From Eutreptiella sp. 'Long Island Sound 2002' (Eukaryota > Euglenozoa > Euglenophyceae > Eutreptiales > Eutreptiaceae): a DNA stretch of 64,000 nucleotides. Location of the stretch: NCBI GenBank assembly GCA_964036045.1, contig OZ038382.1:154206961-154270960 (forward strand), in the 5' to 3' direction. Shown here piece after piece: positions 8,300 to 21,400 of this stretch (positions within the stretch are counted from its first letter, which is position 1; each line of letters opens with the position of its first letter). Made by a program: the position numbers and the translations under genes. Under the pieces are notes generated by a model. The model saw only the letters and a list, made by a program, of their open reading frames with translations, was not told the DNA's origin and ran no database searches.

Positions 8300-9612
8300 A
8301 GGCCCCAGTGCAACCCCGCACAGGGTCCATGAGTTCTTTGAGGCCCTAGTGCGATCCTGCACAGGGCCCAAGATTCAGATAAGGCCCCATTGCGCTCATG
8401 CACAGGGGCCAAGATTTCAATGAGGCCCAGTGCGATCCTGCGCAGGGGCCAGGATTTCAATGAGGCCCCCGTGCACTCACGCACGGGGCCCCTGAGTTCA
8501 TGAGGCGCCAGTGCGCTCACGCACAGGGGCCTTTGGTTCTATAAGGCCCCAGTGCGCTCCTGCACGGGGGCCATGGCTTCAAAGAGGCCCTCGTCGCCCA
8601 CACACAGGGGCCATGAGTTCAAGGAGGCCTCAGTGCGATCCGGCACAGGGGCCATAAGGACAAAGGGTCCCCAGTTCGCTGATGCACAAGGGCCATGAGT
8701 TCAATGAGGCCCCAATGATCTCCTGTGTAGGGGTCATAAATTCAAAGAGGCCCTAGTGCGGCCCCGCACAGGGGCCATGACGTTAAAGGGGCCCCAATGC
8801 GCTCACACACAGGGGCCGGGAGTTCAATGAGGCCCCAGTGCCCTCCCACGCAGGGGCCATGACATCAAAGAGGCCCTAGTGCGATCCCGCACAGGGATCG
8901 GGATTACAGTGAGGCCCCAGTGTGCTCATACACAAGGACCAGGACTTCAATCAGGCCGCAGTGCAATCCCGCACAGGGGCCATGACCTCAAAGAAGCCCC
9001 AGTGGGCTCCCCCACAGGGGCCATAAGTATAAAGGGTCCCCAGTGCGCTCGCGCACAGGGGCCATGACTTCTATGAGGCCCCAGTGCGCTCCCGCACAGG
9101 GGCCATGACTTCTATGAGGCCCCTGTGCGATCCCGCACAGGGACCATAAACACAAAGGGCCCCTAGTGCTGTCCTGCACAGGAGCCATGACTTCAAAGAG
9201 GCCCCAGTGCGCTCCCGCACAGGGGCCAGGATTTCAATGAGGCCCAGTGCGGTCCCGCGCAGGGGCCATGACTTCAAAGCGGCCCTAGTGCGGTCCCCCA
9301 CAGGGGCCATCAGTACAAGGAGGCCCCAGTGCGCTCTCGCACGGGGGCTAGGATTTCAATGAGGCCCCAGTGCGCCCACACACGGGGGCCATGATTTCAA
9401 TGAGGCCCCATCGCGCTCCCGCACAGGGGCCATGACTTCAAAGAGGCCCTAGTGTGATCTTGCACAGGGGCCATGGCTTCAAAGAGGCCCCACTGCGCTC
9501 ACGCACTGGGGCCATGACTTCGAAGTGGTCCCAGTGCGCTCTTGCACAGGGGCCATAAGTACAAAGGGCCCCCAGTGTGGTCCCGCACCGGAGCCATGCC
9601 TTCAAAGAGGGC
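8271..9612. repeat. 41-bp minisatellite with internal hairpins
   Basis: About 32 units with a 41-bp period, most easily seen at 9046-9150. The unit core is CAGTGCGCTCCCGCACAGG followed by GGCCATGACTTC and an A/T-richer link to GGCCCC. Each unit can form GTGCG/CGCAC and GGGGCC/GGCCCC stems. Long open frames on both strands here only reflect the repeat. Confidence 0.95.
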
Positions 9613-10156
9613 CTGGAGGCACCAAGGCTTGGGCCTAGCGAGACCTTTAGAAGCACCATCGGGTACAGCCCAGCACAACAGCTGCCCGGCGCCCAGGAGA
9701 GGGATGGCCCTCGGCCATAGATGCGCAACAGCTGGGGCGGCTGCACATGCCCACGCCAAGGCGCGTGTCACGCTGCTGAAGGCCTGACGGGGCCCGCAAA
9801 GCACCATGGCGCGGGCGTTGGAGCACCTGCGCCTGCACCAACGGGCACAGCGGGAGGGGGTCCCTTAGGAGCTACTGGGCTGACCACGATAGCCTGATTA
9901 GAAGCCTCTAGGTTCCCGTGCCCCGCACCCGCGCCCCAGTCGTGTCAACACACTCGCACACAGCGCGCGCGCAACACACACAGACCTCCCGTGGTACCCG
10001 TGGGTAGACATCCCGGCCAATGCAGGGCTATGCGTGCGCCAAAACCTTGGCGAGCTTGGCGAGTGGACTTGCTTTGGCTTTGGCGAGTAAATTTCCCATA
10101 ATTCCTAAAGGGGTACCGTGGGAGTGGTTCTCGGCCAATGGCGCGTAGGGACCGTT
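9613..10156. other. No gene seen
   Basis: GC-rich unique sequence between two tandem arrays. It has short CG/CA alternation near 9953-9985. The open frames on both strands carry no protein signal I trust. Confidence 0.4.
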
Positions 10157-10430
10157 GGGTGGAATTATGGGGAATTATGGGGAATTATGGGGAATTATGG
10201 GGAATTATGGTTCAACCATGGGCAATTATTGGGAATTATGGGACAATTTTGCTTCATCCATGGGGAATTATGGGGAAAGTTGAAGAATTATGGGGAATTA
10301 TGGGCAATTAAGGGGAATTATGGGGAATTATGGGCAATTAAGGGGAATTATGGGGAATTATGGGCAATTAAGGGGAATTATGGGGAATTATGGGCAATTA
10401 AGGGGAATTATGGGGAATTATCGCACGTTA
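10157..10430 (+). repeat. Decamer array, GGGGAATTAT type
   Basis: Tandem GGGGAATTAT units with a variant 30-bp higher order (two standard units plus GGGCAATTAA) repeated four or five times at 10285-10420. The long open frame (MGNYGELWG repeats) is an artefact of the repeat. Confidence 0.93.
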
Positions 10431-10635
10431 TCCATCCCGCACACTGCTGCCGACGCTGAGCGGTGCAATAGCTTTTACAAACTTACCCGCACGGACAAGC
10501 AACACTCCTTGAAAGATGCGCATCATTTGGGACGCTTAAGTTTCGTGATGAACGGTGTTGTTCCGCTGCCTATGGGCGTTTGACATGAGGCCACGTGAAT
10601 GAATGTCTTCCGGACTTGTGTTGCACACGCATCAT

Positions 10636-10897
10636 GAAAATTCCCCATACAACCCCATACAACCCCATACAACCCCATAATTCCCCATACAACCCCATAG
10701 AACCCCATAATTCCCCACAATTCCCCATATTTCCCCATAATTCCCCATAGAACCCCATAATTCCCCATAGAACCCCATAATTCCCCATAGAACCCCATCA
10801 TTCCCCATAATTCCCCATAATTCCCCATAATTCCCCAAAATTTCCCCATAATTCCCCATAATTCCCCATAATTCCCCATAATTCCCCATAATTCCTA
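10636..10897 (-). repeat. Decamer array in opposite orientation
   Basis: The reverse complement of the array at 10157 (CCCCATAATT units, with CCCCATACAA and CCCCATAGAA variants). Together they form an imperfect inverted repeat of about 250-bp arms around a 205-bp unique spacer (10431-10635). Confidence 0.93.
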
Positions 10898-10976
10898 TCC
10901 TTTGGCGAGCAGACGTCGTCTGGCGCTGGCGAGCGCATAGGCCTGCCAATGCCTTGTGGTAACAGCGCCTTCGGCA

Positions 10977-11155
10977 CACCACACCACACCACACCACACC
11001 ACACCACACCACACCACACCACACCACACCACACCACACCACACCACACCACACCACACCACACCACACCACACCACACCACACCACACCACACCACACC
11101 ACACCACACCACACCACACCACACCACACCACACCACACCACACCACACCACACC
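10977..11155. repeat. (ACACC)n pentanucleotide microsatellite
   Basis: About 36 perfect copies of ACACC, in the same orientation as the 469-628 array. Confidence 0.97.
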
Positions 11156-11981
11156 AAACCTTTCATAGCACTATGTGTATTGTTCCGGGGCAGGCCATTG
11201 CTCAGTAATGTGGCTGAAGTGGGGGCTTGTAGTGATACCCGGTGTATGTACCGACTTCCCCGAAGACCCCTGTGCAGTACCGCTTGAGGGATGGGGCGGT
11301 GCCGTCACTCAGCATTGGCCTGTTTCCAGCTGCTTCCTGAGCTGCAGGAATTCCTTCACTGTGGGCGCCCCAACGCCGCCATCTGCAGCGCCGGATTTGA
11401 GCCAATTGCGCCTCTTGTCCGAACCCCTGCCCTCTTGGTGTTGGGAGGCTTCCCCTGCATCTCGAGACCCCAGACGGGCACTCGCCATCCGTGGACTTTG
11501 TGCCCTTGGCAGCTCCACCTTGTTGGCCGTTTTCTCTGTGACGCCCCCTCCCCCTCAAATGTTCCCTCTGGTTTGCATTTGTCTGTTTTTTAATCAGGTC
11601 TCACCCCCCCAATGTTCCCCTGTTCCTTCGCTCTCGGTTGCCAGCTACTGTCCCTAGCTGCGACCTGCACCACTTCCAGCCGCACACTGCTGTCGGCATT
11701 CTCTCCGAAGGGTGCACCGCCCTAAATTGAGACGGAGACCTCCCTTGGGGGGTTCATCCATACACCGACTCCTCCACCAGCATTTTGGCCTTCCCAGAGG
11801 AGGCGAGGGGTTGGGGCGGATGGGTCAGGGAATCGAACCCCATCCAGAACGCGGCATATTTGAGATTTCCATGAATTTCCTGTCCAGTTTGACTTAACGC
11901 AAGTGCAAGCATTGAGAATGTGGTCCAGCAGGGTCCGGGGGCCTAGCAGGGCGAGGAGGTATTCCTTCATTCTAATGCTGC
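11156..11981. other. No firm gene; possible upstream exon
   Basis: Upstream exons of the ankyrin gene are expected, because its first recognised exon starts inside a repeat. A candidate is about 11349-11540, after CTGCAG, with one frame containing DLSQLRLLSEPLPSW and RALAIRGLCALGSSTLLAV. I could not verify a donor or the phase, so it is not called as an exon. Confidence 0.2.
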
Positions 11982-12054
11982 AGTGTGGTGCGGTGCGGTG
12001 TGATGCGGTGTGGTGTGGTGTGGTGCGGTGTGGTGTGGTGTGGTGTGGTGTGGT
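11982..12054. repeat. (GGTGT)n microsatellite, opposite-strand type
   Basis: GTGTGGTGCG/GTGTG units, the reverse complement class of the ACACC arrays, with several point variants. It lies about 80 bases before the first recognised ankyrin exon. Confidence 0.9.
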
Positions 12055-12133
12055 ATTGGGATTGATAACTTTACATTTGATCCCCCAAATGCTCCCAATT
12101 CTGTTCCCCACAATCCCACCTCGATACCTGCAG

Positions 12134-12454
12134 GTCATCAACCTGCTGCTGAGTGCCCACGTCCCTGTCGGTCCCGAAAAAGAGGACCTGTTCTGTGCCC
12201 TTGCGGACTTCCGGACCGCTATCCCGGTGACGAAGGCGCTGGACATGGCGCTGAAGGGGCTGGTCAAGGCCGGGTGCAACATCAACGTCACCCCGCCCTT
12301 CGGGGACACTCCACTGATTGCGGCCATCATCAAGAACAATGCAGTGATGGTGCAGATGCTGCTCGGCCTAGATGCCGATGTCCACCTGCGGGGGCGCTTT
12401 GACATGACGCCTCTTGCGTATGCGGCTGCTGGAGGGCACTTATCGGTGGCGCAG
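12134..12454 (+). CDS. Ankyrin gene, exon a
   Basis: Preceded by CCTGCAG, ends before GTACCG, 107 codons, phase 0 at both ends. It starts VINLLLSAHVPVGPEKED and carries one full ankyrin repeat and most of a second. The frame is open upstream only through a microsatellite, so 12134 is taken as an internal acceptor. Confidence 0.78.
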
Positions 12455-15400
12455 GTACCGCCCTCCCGCCGGTCCGGAACCCTTCGCCAACCACCGCGCA
12501 CCCACATGCTGTCAGACACCCACGCAACCCACCGATATCCACGTGCCATCACCAGGATCCACCACCATCCACCCACCCGTCCGCGACCCACAGACCCACA
12601 AACCACCCCCCATGCACAACCAGCATTTCCAGCACCACCAGCACCATCATCCACCCACCCAGTCCAGTACACTGCCAGCACCACTCAACAAGCTGGAGCG
12701 AGCTGGAGAAATGTTGTTCTCATGGTCTGAACTCTTTTCGAGTTGAATGCCCAACCCACAGTCTCAAAAGTGGAACAGATGACAATGCAATCCTCCTCCA
12801 CCACCGGTGCACAAAGACAGGATGACGTAAAAGGTATTTCCTTCCGGACGCAAACGCCACACAGGGCGTGCTGCTCCTACATTCAGGAGCCACAGACTGA
12901 TGAACCTGGTGATGGGGTAGAGTGGTCAGCTCTTGGTAGCAGGATGGCAAGAAGGCAGCAACTATGGCTGCAACCGCGCACGAGGCAGAGTACTAGGTGG
13001 CGAAGAATGCAGCATGGAATGGGGGCACAGCAAGCGGCATACGGCCGAGCAGGCCATATAGAGAAAATGCATGCGGTAGAGGTGGCAGAGGAAACAGATT
13101 GCAGAAGGTCGCAAAAGAAAACAATTTAGAAAGAGTGGGGGTATGGCAGAGCAGCAGCAGGCAGTGAAAAGAGATGCGTGATGAAGAAAGAAAACAGAAG
13201 ACATGAATGTTTGGACGCGGCCCAGGGAGAGCAGGAACACCAGTTACGCGCACCGCTCGGTGCGTCGGTGGTTGGGGGGAGGGGCTCGCATAGTGCGTGC
13301 ACAATGCACGCACTGTGTGGATGTTTAGGAGAACTGCCTGAAGTACCTGAAAGGTGGGCAGACTCCAAGAAAATCCTCCGGGTAACCCCACATGAAACAC
13401 AGAAATATCAACCACTGCCATGGTTCTATGATATCCAGCCAGATTCGGTATATTTGGCACCGGTCGTCACGAGCACGCACGCACACACACACACACACAC
13501 ACAAGCCCCTGTACATGCCCACACCACATACCCTTTAAGTTCACATGTGCTTGAAGAGTTCAATGGGCAGATTGCCATGGTATCCAAGCGGTTGGTATGA
13601 TGTCGGTGGGTGGCAGTGTGGTGGGTTGGCGGGGTGGTTTCCGATGGGTGGGGCGTAGTGTGCGTGCGTACGTGCGTGTGTGCGTGTGCGTGACACACAC
13701 ACACACACACACACACATGCACACACACAGACACAGACAAGCTGAGACCCGATGAGAGGCGAGCAGCGGAATCAGTGCACCGCCAAAGCGTTGGACGTCA
13801 GCCCGGAGACACGCCTCCGCAAAATACAACCAATTGCGTTGAATGGGAAACCAACTGGCGAACCTATTCCACCTTTGATGGTGCAACCCCCCTCCAATGC
13901 AGACCTGTAGAACTCTGCCCACAGCCCCCCACCACACCTACCCATCCACCTGTCCCCACCCACCAACCGACAGGTGCTGTTGGCGCATGGGGCATCGTGT
14001 GATGTTCGGGACATATGGGGCAACACACCGTCGGACTGGGCCGCGAAGTATGCGGGACCTGAAATGGAGGCGCTCGTGAGTCCCGAAGCCCTTCAAGCCC
14101 GCCCCGAGATTGCAGAGTATGGGCCGCAGGAGACCCAGCTCCTCCTACGGGCCGACCCCTGCTGGGAGCGCATCAATTACATTTTCCACGTTAGCCGCCT
14201 GAGCCCTGATAAGGCCCCTCCATTCGTGATCTCAGGGCTGCTCTCGATGATGAACTGCTCCAACAAGTCCAATCCGCTGTATGTTTGTGTGTCTGCATTG
14301 TTTGTACGTCTACGTTGGCAACATGCATGCCCGTGTGTGTCTGAAGTGTCTATTGGTATTTGGCATAACCTGCGTATTTTTTTTTGTGTAACGTGCATAC
14401 ACTGTTTTTTGTTTATGTGACCTGTGTAGAAGGAAAAAAGTGAAAACCATGTAACTCGCATATTACTATTTCGCAAGCTACGGCAAAGAATGTATGTGCG
14501 TTACTTTTTTTGTATGCAGATCTACACAAAACAAGGCACATGTGTTACAGCCACGAAAAAAAGTTGTGCATTGCGCTTTTTCTGTTGTGCATGTTGAGAG
14601 ACGGTAGGGGTTCGACGGTAGGGGTTCGATCACCCATTTGATTCCTCGCCGCTTTAGCGACCTCAAGATGGTAGGGGTTTGGTAGCTTTTTTGGTTTCCC
14701 CCTCCCTACTTTGATTCCGGGGAGAAGTCAAAAAAGGGGGACACAATGGTGAACCAACGAAGACCTATGAACCTATGAACAATGGTGAACCAATGAAGGC
14801 TCAACACTGGCATGGTGGACTTAGATAATGGCAATTTAGTCCAATGGAAAGACTTTGTTGATTTCTTGTCAATCCACTAGAGCGATGCATGGGTCCAACA
14901 TACGGTGCATGTGCCATATGTGAAGGCATATTTTTGTGGTTCCTCTTGAAGGTTCCAGGAGGGGGCGGAAAACATTCAACAGGTGCCACATCATCTTGTG
15001 TTCCTAGGAATCATCCTTGGGGTACAGTGCCACAACACCTCCAGAGACATCCGAGCTTCCATCATCCTCATCAAAATGTGTTCCTTGTCGCTTGGCTCCG
15101 TTCTTCGGTGCTGTCTTAGGGTGGGCCGTTTTTGCGGTTCTGTCTGAGCACTGACCAAGCATTCCAAGGTAAATGGCCGTTGGGCAATCACCTTCCATGA
15201 GAACTACGAGGGCACCCCTCCCCCTTGGGTTTGTGGGCATTACAAAAGAAAAGTGTCCCGTTGGTGAAAGTTGTGGTTTTCCCTTGACCACAATTAACTA
15301 TGCTGAGTCCCTGCTCATGAGCAAGTGGCTTTTTCAGAGGTGACTTTTGAAGAAGATGATGTTTTGCCTATCTTGGCATCACGGATGTGCACTCGAAGCT

Positions 15401-18400
15401 CACATGTGAGACACAAAACATGTTGTTGAGGGAATTTGGTTGAATCGCAGGGACATCACGGCGTGGCTCACGGGCAAGTTTTATCACAATGAATTCGGTG
15501 ACCCACATACATGAACTATAGTGTTGGCACCAACTTTGTCTCGCCTCCAAAAAATGAAAGAAATGCAATGAGACAATCCAAGTTTGGCCTAGCGCCACAT
15601 ATTTCTTGTTAATGAGGATGATAGGGCGGGGTCGGTTTCTTTGTGCCATGGATTGCACTGTGCCAATATGGGCATTCAAAGTGTGATTTCGGAACCAATC
15701 GGTGGGGCCTCTTTGATCCAACCAATCATGAACCACCTGTGCCCAGGGATTGGGTTGTCAAAATGATGGTTGTGTTGTGTCATATGGCTATCGATCTTTA
15801 AACCTTTGCAAGGGGCTGGTTGCCCATCCCAGAAGCGTGGAGGACAATGGTTCGGAGGATTTGTGTTGTTGGAGAGCTGGAGAATCTCCTTCCACACTCG
15901 CCTCCAACTCCAAAGACAAGCCTCCATCTACTCCCCCCCCCCCCCCCCTCCCTTGTTAAAGTTGAGGAACCTCTTGTCAAGCCCAAAGAGAATGTTGTGG
16001 CCACTCCCTTCCCACTCCAAGGCAATGATGCCACCTTGGAGCCAAGCCGTGACACTTCACGCATTGGGACCTATGATGTGGAAGATTCTTGTCAATAGGC
16101 AACAATTCGTTGAGTGTGGTACAAGGCTCTAACCTAATTCACGGGACACCAAGTCTGATCTCATCTACAGATGTGCATTCTGCAGCTACTTGTAGTGTTG
16201 CACATTTTGCACCTTTGTGACGACATTTCCAGCTCCATGTTCTCTTAAGTAACCATCTCTTTTGTGGTGATGTCTAGTGGAGTGCCTACCGCTTTTTGGT
16301 AGTGTACCCATGATTTGCTCTATGTTGTGTTCAAGCGACCACCTCTTGAAGGGTGCAAACATGGTGGACTGTTTTATGCTCAAGTCACTTTTCATGCAAC
16401 GACTCCGTTGCTTTGCCCAAGTTGGACTTGCCCAAGATGTCTGTGGGGCTATATGCTTCACCTCGCTTGATAACAGCGGAGTTTGTTGGGTTGTTCTTGT
16501 TGTCCTTTTTCTTATCTTTTTCTTGAAAAGCAAAGTGTGCAGCTGAAAAAAGTATTCGCATGTTACATCAAAAATGAAAAACTGTTTTTAGGTCGCTTCT
16601 GACAAGAGTTTTGTCAATTTTTTTTGGTGTGCAGGTTGCATAAAACCAAGTATATGTGAAATAAGTGTATGCATGTTACAGCGAAGAAAAAGAGCATGTG
16701 TATTGCGGTTTTCCATATGTGACCTCATTTTCCTTGCATGTGGTGAAAATGTTTTTGTCTCCATGTGCCTAAATGGGCCTGGACATGCGGCCGTGTGTTG
16801 TTTTCATTGTGTCTGTGTTCATGTCTTTTGGCGTGTCCACGTGTCTTTACATGTCTGTGGATCTTATTTGGTGGTTGTGTGAAGAAGTTTGTCTATTTGT
16901 GTCCATTTGGCTCCATGGTTTGCTCTGTGGTCTTGTTCATGTCCCGTTCGTCTCGTTTCTGCACTCCATTTGTGAGAGCATATCTTGAAACACTTCTGGT
17001 TCAAATTGGTTGCAGGAATTTGAGTTGCTGACACCCATTTCTGCACAGGGGAACATGTGTCTTAGTTTGCGGTTGGGCCGCCCTCGATGCGTTGTGGGTG
17101 TTGTGCTGATGCTGCCTCAGGCTCACTGCGGATCTACTTGTGCTGTTGTTTGGATTTTCGGGTCGCTCTTTCCTCTTCTCCCCCCCACCCCACCCCTCTT
17201 CTCCCCCCCCCTCCACCCCCAAACCTGCGAGCGTTACACTGTGCTGAGCTCCTGGCTCTTTCTTTTTTTCCCTCAATGGTTGTCCATGTGCCTACCTTGT
17301 CCTGCATTAAAGGTACATCCGGGCTGCGATCTTTGCGATCTCGCGTCTGCTCCGCACGCGGACCGGTGACGGGGACGACCCGGACGGGCTGCAGGGCTGC
17401 CGGCGCGTGGCGTACAATTCGATGATGTGGCTCTGGCTGAACAACGAAAACGGCGGTGTGCGCCGGGCGGTGCAACTCGGCATGCAGCTGATCCGAGGCC
17501 CCTTTGCCGTCCGGATGGTGCAGGTGACGTCATGCCATGATGCTGCTGCCCCAGGGCCTTTTCGTGTCTGCGTGTGTCAGAGTGCAGTGACAGACACCAC
17601 TCACCCGGTCCCCAATATTGACGGTGATCTTTGTGCGCCGAAGTCGGAGTATGGTCCAGAATCATGCTGGGGCAACGGTATTGAGTGTTCACCATTGTGT
17701 AGGGATCATGGATGAGGGTAGCAACGGGCATCGGAGCCGAATTCCCACTTCCCTCTATTCTCAAGCCAGTAGCAGCGATATGGTCCCACAAAATTGCACT
17801 CTTCCTTGCAGACGCCAAAACTGCTTGCTTTAGAAGGCCAACAGCTTTGCAATTTTGCAGAGGAAGCCACACACCGGAAGTCAAATACACCAGATAGAGT
17901 CCGGTACCACGACCGCATGCCGCACGGGGCACTGTAGTGACCCCAGCAGAGACGCGATGTGCAGGGGGGGCAGTAGGGTGCCATGCTGCGCCTCCACTTC
18001 GTGTGTATTACGGTATTGTCACCCCCGTTTGGAGCTGAGTACACCCCCTGCCATATGCAACTCCCATACATTTCGGAAACCACTGTGATGGCCAGTGGCT
18101 CAGGCGGATTGAGCATGAACACATGATGATGCGGTCGCTGGGGCCCCGACGACGGCATTTTTTCAAACGCTAGCTCCGCCTTGCCTTGGCCGGCCCGCAC
18201 GTAGCGTATGCACCAGCCGATCCGTGACACAAGCATGTCGTCCACCGGCGGAGTATCCGCAATTTTTTGTGTGCTTTGCTTCGGCCTCTGTAGTGGTACG
18301 CTGTCTGCGCCTTCAGGCTTTCAACAACATCGTGGAGGCCACGCTAGACACTGGTGTGGTGTGGGAGTTTGCGCCGCCGGACATGCAGCGCGACCTCGTT

Positions 18401-21400
18401 GCGCGCCAGGGCTGGGACGCGGTCGTGAAAGCTCTGTTGTCGTGGGACCGGCGACTGCGCATCTTTGCGGTGGTGCACGTGATTGCGGCCGAGGACGCAG
18501 CGCAGATCCCGCTTCCTGTGTGGGAGGTGCGACTCCTGTCCAATTCATGTACAGTTCCCGTGCAACCCCAATACAGTTCCTGCAATACTGATGCAGCTAC
18601 ATGTTCTATGCAACTCATATACAGTGATCGTGCACTTGTTTTGCAAATTAGATTTATCTCCAATGCAACTGTTTCGGGATTTCTGCCCAACTCCTGTGCA
18701 AACTGTGCACACAGTTCCCCATACAATTTCCATGAGACTCCCTTAGGCAACTCCCATGACTCATGTCGGTAACACAAGTCGTGCACAACTTGCGCACAAA
18801 CCTTACAAAAGTCATACACACCTCATAAACAACTCATTCACAACTTCTGCACAGCTGCATTTCATGCACAGCACAACTCCAACACGCCTGCACAATTCAC
18901 ACATTGCGACGGTGAATTTTCGGCCGTTCCCATTCGTGTCGACTTTCTTTACAACGACCTACAATTTTCTACAACTCCTCCACAACTCCTACTGAACGGC
19001 AGCTCCTGTAGAACTCGTGTACAACCCCCGTACAATCTGCACATAACCCCAACACAAGCCCTATCTTCTCAGGCACTGATGAATTTAGCCCGATACGGCG
19101 ACAGCAACGGGCGGTGTCTGCTGGAGTTCATGCTGAATGCAATCCGTGTGCACCAGCGGCACGTGCCTCCCGCGCTGCTATCGGACATCCAACACATCTC
19201 ACGTGAGCTGTTCATGGATTCTGCGTTTCACACTGTACGGTCCGTCGCAAGGGAGCTATGGCTGCAGTTTGATAACCGGAGCCATTTGTCATTTTGCCAG
19301 ATCTTCCAGTGCACCAGCCGGTCGCGGGACCGGCGCCGGTGTGTTTTGGTTGCGAGTCTAGGAACAGGCTGGGTGCTTGTTACGTTGGAGAAAGCAAAGT
19401 GTCACGGATTACAGCTCCTGTATGTCCTCTGGTCAGAATTGCCCTGAATGACAATGAGGGCTACACCCCTGCGGCGCCTGCGGCGCGCCCTGCAGCACAC
19501 CTGTGGTGCGCATAAGGAATAATTCTGACAGCAAACAAGACAGGCAATTTATTTTTATTGTATTCCCTACTTTTTCACAGTCCACCCCTCTACACTGTGC
19601 AATGCGTCCCTTGAGGACTCTTTTTTCTTTTTTGAGCCCCCCCCCCCCCCCCTCTGCTTGACCGTGTGTGTTGGGGCTCGGGAATGTGGCTTTGGTCGGC
19701 GTTGGATTACTTCCTTGATTGTGCTGACGAGTTAGATGGGCTGGTCAGTTGAACAAGTACAATCACTCCCCGTTGTACCCGTATCTCGTCACGGTGATTT
19801 ACCCAATTGTACACATGGGCAGTTTGTCGCGATGTGTCCATGAAGCTTGGGCTCAATTGGGAGGAGCGGATTCAACGTTTGCATCTCATGGTGCCGGGGC
19901 CCTAGTCTCTCCATTGTAGAGGGCGATGGTGTCAACAAATCAATGTGCACCCCCCTCTCCCTCCCCCCCAACCCCAACCCCTCCCACTCAGTGGGTTTTG
20001 TATAGGCAGGTACTCCAAATGGTCATGGAATGGAGTTTTTTGCTTCTTGTTGCAAGTTTCACTGTTTCTGCAGTTTAGGATGATTATTCCTGCCCTGCGG
20101 CGCGCCCTGCAGCACACCTGTGGCGCGCAGGTGTAGCCCTCAATGGCAAATCAATCCATCTGGAATGCTGTGTGCTGACACCTCCAACGTATAATGCTGG
20201 GTACTTGTGGCACACCCGACGCATGTGGTAGTGTTGTGGCAATTGGTGTGTGCAGTGTTGCAGATGAAAAGCTGATCATTGAGGCCGGCATTGATTATCG
20301 CTTGTAGAGTTGTGCTGTGCCAAAGGCGTATGTCCCTGGTCGTTTTTTGCAGTGAAGCCCATAAGAGAGTTAACAAATCATCCTTTGCGTTGCAATGCTT
20401 GGGTTTTGTCCACTTTATTTCATTCATCCACTCACTCATTCATTCATCCACTCATTCATTCATCCAGATGTTCGATTTGAAGTATGTGGTAATTAGAATT
20501 CAATTTAAAGAAGAAATCGTATTGAATCCCCAAAGTTTGTAAATTGTTGTGTGGTTCTTTAAGTGCGGTGAGCATTTGGTTCTGGCCAAAAAGGGGTGAT
20601 CAGTTATGGCGAAACAGCCATTGCTGCTACACCTGTAACTTTGTGAGATCCCGAAATGTATGCAGTTCTTATGCTTGAGCTTCGCCAAGACTTCGTTGGT
20701 TTTCATGATTGTGGATAGTATTGCCTGCTTTTTAGCAGAGATTTTTTTTAGCTTAATTCCAAAGTTTGACCTGTGTGAAACCTCAGCAGTTGGGCACAAT
20801 GTCGACGCCAATCCAATGATGTATGCATCCTTGGATTTTCGAACTGGGGGCTAAAGCCGCACAACAGCACAAGAAAAGTATCAACACCTTAACAGCAGCA
20901 GCACAACAGGATGACAGTAGCACGACAACAGCAAGACAACAGGACTTCGCCACTGCAGCCACCCCCCTTTACGCAAGCCGCATACGCAACGCCCCAGCAA
21001 ACCCCTTACACTAGCCTCATGCACACCCCATCCAGAAACACCACACTCGTGCCCCTGCGTCATGTAGTTTGCGACAGTGGATAAAGCCGGAAAGTATCAA
21101 CATGTGACATATTCTGAATCTTTAGGAGTTTTTTTTTTTGGGTTTGGTCTTGGGTCGTGAGGTTTTTGAAGTCATGTTTTGAGGTCACATTTCATTTCAA
21201 TCATGAAGTGAAGTCTCTAAAAGAAATCCACGTGTTATTTCGTCCGCATCTTGGAGAGATCCAGCTAATTTCTCCATTAACCACAACTCCCCCAATTTTT
21301 CCAACAGTGGTGGGTCCTCTGCTTAGTTTTCCCTATGCTTCAATCTGGTCATAATTAGATCACCCGGTATCGGGTAGGTCAGGGTTTTCGCTCTATTCCA

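Larger units (their letters stand above)
12455..13973 (+). other. Ankyrin gene intron a
   Basis: GT...AG intron that splits an ankyrin repeat exactly. It contains two (CA)n tracts and C-rich stretches; no gene is seen inside. Confidence 0.7.
14279..17312 (+). other. Ankyrin gene intron b (3.0 kb)
   Basis: GTATGT...AAAG intron, T-rich near both ends and holding antisense open frames (15004-15927) that may be a decayed element. A direct repeat GGTAGGGGTTCGA occurs at 14604 and 14619. Confidence 0.7.

Noticed and set aside
8271-9612. Possible CRISPR array
   Set aside because: There are no unique spacers, units are contiguous, and the genome is eukaryotic.
7726-9841. Minus-strand ORFs across the 41-bp array, up to 264 codons
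   Set aside because: Repeat translation; the plus strand holds the more protein-like frames before the array.
10523-11166. Minus-strand ORFs up to 171 codons of Gly/Tyr/Glu and Val/Trp/Cys repeats
   Set aside because: They arise from the decamer and ACACC arrays.
11820-11850. Minus-strand B-box-like sequence (GGGGTTCGATTCC)
   Set aside because: No A-box or stems at tRNA spacing upstream on that strand.
11722-12684. 320-codon minus-strand ORF
   Set aside because: It lies antisense to a well supported ankyrin exon and crosses a microsatellite.
19203-19208. GTGAGC as donor for ankyrin exon e
   Set aside because: Good consensus, but it leaves phase 1 whereas the next exon needs phase 2, and protein-like sequence continues past it.
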